A stretch of 18,671 nucleotides of DNA from Pseudomonadota bacterium. GTDB taxonomy: Bacteria; Pseudomonadota; Gammaproteobacteria; Legionellales; Legionellaceae. The notes under the pieces are model-generated. The model was not told the DNA's origin, did no database searches, and was given only the letters and a program-made list of their open reading frames with translations. Position numbers and translations under genes: made by a program. Below are positions 15,703 through 18,671 of this stretch, piece after piece. The stretch is taken from NCBI GenBank assembly GCA_021807845.1, contig JAKBCM010000008.1, positions 1 to 18,671 on the forward strand, in the 5' to 3' direction. Every line of letters starts with the position of its first letter. Position 1 is the first letter of the stretch.

Positions 15703-15770
15703 ATCTCCACTAAAAAGGCAAATTATCGCCAATAGGCGCTCGTATAGCAAGGTTGTCGAGGTAAATGGGG

Positions 15771-17597
15771 TCACGTATCCAATTTTGTGGATGAGGGAGG
15801 TTCGGGATCTTTGGACAATTTTTCAGAATGTCTTGCTTTTAATTCCGCAAATAATTGGGCGGCTTTTTCTGGATCATGACCACGATGTAACACTTTACGG
15901 CGTAATCGATGTGCTGTTATTTCCTTGACAACAGCTTCAGCTTCTTTGCTATCCAGCAGATTGGTTCGTTGTTCTATGGGTACATGCGCCAGCGAAGCTT
16001 CTATGTTGTCAGCTTTTTCACGCATGCCCACAGTGAGTAATCCAGCATGTTCTCTATAATGACTGATGATGTCTTGGACATCTTTGACCGCTTTATCAGA
16101 TTTCAAGTCTATCACCATTCTCTTTAGCTCTTGGACTATTCTGTCCTTTTCTTCAGGTGTGCCTTCTCGAATTTGTTTTAACTTTCTTCGAATAAATGTA
16201 TCCATTTTTTTGTCATTTGGTCCGATTCTCAATGCATCCAGATCGGCAAAAACTTGCCTACACTCTGAATTACTGATCATATACAATTCAATCTGGGCAT
16301 TTCGAATAGACATACGTTTGTCTGGATCAGGATTGACTAGGGCCTGAATTAATGTCTTCAGCTCTTGTCCCTTCGTGTCGCTAAAGATGACATGACCAAA
16401 ATCTAATTCTTTGCCATCCTCTCCAGCTTTACCAGTCGCATATTTATATAGATTTTTTCCAAGAATAAAGGCATGAGTACTATGGGACTTAATATCCAGG
16501 CTCACATCTTGGAACTCTGGAGGAACATATCCTGGGGTATAGAGGAGGTGCGCAAATTCATTTCCAGGTTGGTCTAAGGTAAATACACCTTGATCATTAG
16601 TATAACCCATGCTTTTGGTATCACTGATAAAAACATTGCCAGATTCATCGATTAACCAGTTACTCAGTTTGGCATCTGGAAAAATACAGCCCGCATCTTG
16701 AATGTCTGACAATATTTTAGCCATTTTTTCAAATATGGAGCACTCATGGATCACCAACTCATCTATGGGACGTTTCTTATTTCGGTCAATGAAATCCTTA
16801 CATTCTTGCTCTAAGCTGCCACTTTTGTAATAGGAAGTAACAAGAATGGTTCTAGAGGTTACTTTACCGGAATCATCTGTATAGGTTCCTTCACGTTCTA
16901 CATGTATTGGAGAAATAAAATTTCTCAATGTTTCACGTAAATGATCTTCAATATTTCGTGGTGTGTTTAAACGATTGTCTACTTTTAAAACCATATCTTG
17001 TTTGGTATAAAGATTGGTGACCTTATAATTTTGTGAATTCATTCCACCTAAATATCGAATTTCATAGGAAGTTAAGAACATTCGAAAATCCGCTGCTTCC
17101 TGACTGTTGTCATCTGTCTCATATAATGCCTTCAACTCTTCCTCTAATTCAGGGCGGTTTCCTTTGCTTAAAATGGCCAGTAATTTATCTATTTTTTCAG
17201 GTGACATATTAGCAATGAGCTCTTCAAAGGATGTCGCATCGTTATTTTCATAAAGAAGAGATCTCTCACCTAAGGTTTCTAATTGATATTTTATTTCGAT
17301 AAAAAGTGCAGCACGAGCTTCTCTGTAGTCTGGTGATTGTTCAATTTGACTATTTGGACAATTATGATCCACAACCCTTATTTTTTGTTGAATGGTTCGC
17401 AGAATTGATTTTTTAATCAAGGGATCTTCTGCCAAATTATAGTCATCGATGAGTGCATTCACTTTACTTACGACGAGGGCACTGAGGTCTTTCATGTTGA
17501 CTATTTCAAAAGCCTGCATCTTTATCATAGGCCTTTTGGGAGAAGGATCAAGCACAGTAGTTTCTGCCGTTTTTTCTAAGCTTTCAGTTAATCCCAT
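15771..17597 (-). CDS. Protein kinase-like protein, candidate Dot/Icm effector
   Basis: A 608-residue protein with a eukaryotic-type kinase core between helical regions. Core features: IRYLGGMNSQNYKV (180-193, G-loop region), DMVLKV with Lys205 as ATP-binding lysine, PDAKLSNWLID (307-317) with Asp308, Lys310 and Asn313 as catalytic loop, ISDTKS (325-329; Asp326 in place of the DFG Asp), VPPEF (APE-like, 358-362) and PDPDKRMS with Arg428. The HRD histidine/arginine are replaced by FP (FPD) and DFG by DTK, so activity is probable but not certain. The C-terminal tail (EKLSKDPEPPSSTK) is rich in Glu, Ser and Thr, like many Dot/Icm secretion signals. GAGGTAGG precedes the ATG. TATAAT on the minus strand at 17645-17650 has no good -35, suggesting activator control. 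Effector status is inference. Confidence 0.75.
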   Translation of the reverse strand: MGLTESLEKTAETTVLDPSPKRPMIKMQAFEIVNMKDLSALVVSKVNALIDDYNLAEDPLIKKSILRTIQQKIRVVDHNCPNSQIEQSPDYREARAALFIEIKYQLETLGERSLLYENNDATSFEELIANMSPEKIDKLLAILSKGNRPELEEELKALYETDDNSQEAADFRMFLTSYEIRYLGGMNSQNYKVTNLYTKQDMVLKVDNRLNTPRNIEDHLRETLRNFISPIHVEREGTYTDDSGKVTSRTILVTSYYKSGSLEQECKDFIDRNKKRPIDELVIHECSIFEKMAKILSDIQDAGCIFPDAKLSNWLIDESGNVFISDTKSMGYTNDQGVFTLDQPGNEFAHLLYTPGYVPPEFQDVSLDIKSHSTHAFILGKNLYKYATGKAGEDGKELDFGHVIFSDTKGQELKTLIQALVNPDPDKRMSIRNAQIELYMISNSECRQVFADLDALRIGPNDKKMDTFIRRKLKQIREGTPEEKDRIVQELKRMVIDLKSDKAVKDVQDIISHYREHAGLLTVGMREKADNIEASLAHVPIEQRTNLLDSKEAEAVVKEITAHRLRRKVLHRGHDPEKAAQLFAELKARHSEKLSKDPEPPSSTKLDT

Positions 17598-17779
17598 ACC
17601 TACCTCACGCTCTCATGGTGGATCTGTCCTATGACGTTATTTTTATTATAGACAAACATAAAACGATTTGCATTTATTATGAACCAACAAATATTTATTT
17701 ATACAAAAATATGTTTTTTACTATTGGTCTATAATGAATACATACAGAACAAATACCAATCAAATATAAGTTAAACATC

Positions 17780-18607
17780 ATGCTACAATTGATTGACAAC
17801 CCGGAAAATGACAAATCACTGATACGGCTTAATCATAAAATATCCGCCTACAATGCTCTGGCCGACGGGCATCAAGATACACTCTTGCAACACATGTTAT
17901 TACTAGAAATAAAGACGCTTGCTGAAGCGTTAGAACATGAGGATATCTTGCTGAATATCATTGGCGAACTAGACTCTCCCGATAAACCTCTATTACCAGG
18001 ATTGCCACTAGAAAAAAGGCTGATGGAATTAACAGCAGCTGACACATCGATGATGACTTCAGAAAAATGGTTCCATGTAAACCGCCCTAACCTATTGAAT
18101 CGATTATTCCAAGGAGGTGTTGGTCATCCTTCTTCTGTTGAGATAGGTAAAGATTTGAAAACATTAGAAGATCAGCAATCTCTACAAGGGAAAGAGGAAA
18201 CCCGTTATCGCAATAATTTCTATGTGTTAAAACGAATGAGATCTAAATTATTAAATGCCATCAACTCAGGTGAGCTCACTGAACTTGAATTAACACATTA
18301 TCGAGGATTAGTGGCACAAATAAATCAGCAACTTCTGAGAATCATTCATGCTACCCCACAATTAAAAGAACGTTTTGAAACACATGCTTCTATTGCATAT
18401 GAAATACGAAACGCTTTCAAAACGCTAAGTCATGAACAAAAAGATAAAATGGTTTATATCTTAAGGAATCCTGGGCTTTTTAATATGGATTCTCTTCGTG
18501 AACTATTGCCTGAGATGCCCGCTTATGAAGTCACATTACTTGGCGGTACAAACAATAGGAATTGGTTGTTTGTTAATAGAGTTCTTTCCAAACCTTATGA
18601 GATGTAG
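17780..18607 (+). CDS. Kinase-like paralogue of the divergent gene, frame broken at the ATP-binding lysine
   Basis: A 275-residue frame divergent from the kinase-like gene and related to it. Residues 1-245 are helical, with no signal peptide. The LSHEQKDKMVYILRNPG stretch parallels MSPEKIDKLLAILSKGN in the neighbour, and the end YEVTLLGGTNNRNWLFVN parallels YEIRYLGGMNSQNYKVTN, the kinase G-loop region. The frame stops at KPYEM, exactly where the neighbour has DMVLKV. In the next frame the DNA continues open to the window end. One extra base after the last ATG would read EMVAKIGS, the expected ATP-binding lysine motif, so a one-base loss is likely rather than a true short protein. TATAAT at 17730-17735 lies before the start. 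Its weak Shine-Dalgarno leaves the start uncertain. Confidence 0.65.
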   Translation: MLQLIDNPENDKSLIRLNHKISAYNALADGHQDTLLQHMLLLEIKTLAEALEHEDILLNIIGELDSPDKPLLPGLPLEKRLMELTAADTSMMTSEKWFHVNRPNLLNRLFQGGVGHPSSVEIGKDLKTLEDQQSLQGKEETRYRNNFYVLKRMRSKLLNAINSGELTELELTHYRGLVAQINQQLLRIIHATPQLKERFETHASIAYEIRNAFKTLSHEQKDKMVYILRNPGLFNMDSLRELLPEMPAYEVTLLGGTNNRNWLFVNRVLSKPYEM

Positions 18608-18671
18608 CAAAATAGGTTCTTTGACTAAATTCAAGGAAGATTTGCAACAATGCGTTGGGAAACAATTAGTG
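18603..18671 (+). pseudogene. Continuation of the kinase-like paralogue in the shifted frame (runs off window)
   Basis: From 18603 the frame +1 relative to the upstream ORF stays open to the window edge, reading CSKIGSLTKFKEDLQQCVG and onward. Its start supplies the lysine and following residues of a kinase N-lobe if one base is restored at about 18604. It is listed separately because only 69 bases are visible and it is not known whether the gene continues intact. Confidence 0.45.

Noticed and set aside
1..18671. CRISPR array, tRNA or rRNA genes
   Set aside because: I saw no regularly spaced direct repeats and no tRNA or rRNA sequence in any gap.

Overview
The window looks like a chromosomal segment of a Legionella-type gammaproteobacterium. 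It is AT-rich and gene-dense and carries several typical gammaproteobacterial housekeeping genes (uvrA, fur divergent from bamE, ratA-rnfH, lemA with an M48 protease). It also has a secreted IcmL/DotI-like paralogue next to uvrA and kinase-like proteins with the look of Dot/Icm effectors. The genus is an inference from gene content; no rRNA or tRNA gene is present to confirm it.

Layout. Positions 1-1947 (+) hold the end of a YadG-type ABC ATPase, its YadH-type permease, and an unrecognised protein that overlaps the permease and ends in a CaaX-like tetrapeptide. Positions 1948-2347 are a gene-poor convergent gap. Positions 2348-3962 (-) encode LemA followed by an HtpX-like membrane protease. 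Positions 4037-4196 are a MITE-like palindromic element with 18-bp terminal inverted repeats and two internal hairpins. Positions 4270-7122 (-) are uvrA, divergent from the IcmL-like gene at 7201-7674 (+). The gap 7675-8122 contains a long hairpin and two perfect DnaA boxes. Then come a secreted BON-domain protein, a possible 32-residue ORF, and a hotdog-fold protein.

Positions 9350-13444 (+) are the most distinctive part: four genes with overlaps or no gaps encode a C39-like papain-fold peptidase, a RimK-like ATP-grasp ligase with an extended N-terminal domain, a GCS2-family carboxylate-amine ligase and an N-formylglutamate amidohydrolase-family protein. Two amide-forming and two amide-cleaving enzymes in one translationally coupled operon suggest a small-peptide or amino-acid-conjugate pathway whose product is not known to me.

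A bidirectional hairpin then separates this operon from fur (-). fur is divergent from bamE (+). bamE converges with a minus-strand operon that runs from a kinase-like protein through a carboxylesterase and RatA to RnfH, each gene close to or overlapping the next. Divergent from the kinase is a second, related kinase-like gene. Its reading frame breaks exactly at the expected ATP-binding lysine motif; restoring one base would give E-M-V-A-K-I, parallel to D-M-V-L-K-V in its neighbour.

The points most worth following up are the amidoligase/peptidase operon, the broken kinase pair, the CaaX-ending protein, the twin DnaA boxes and the MITE-like element.
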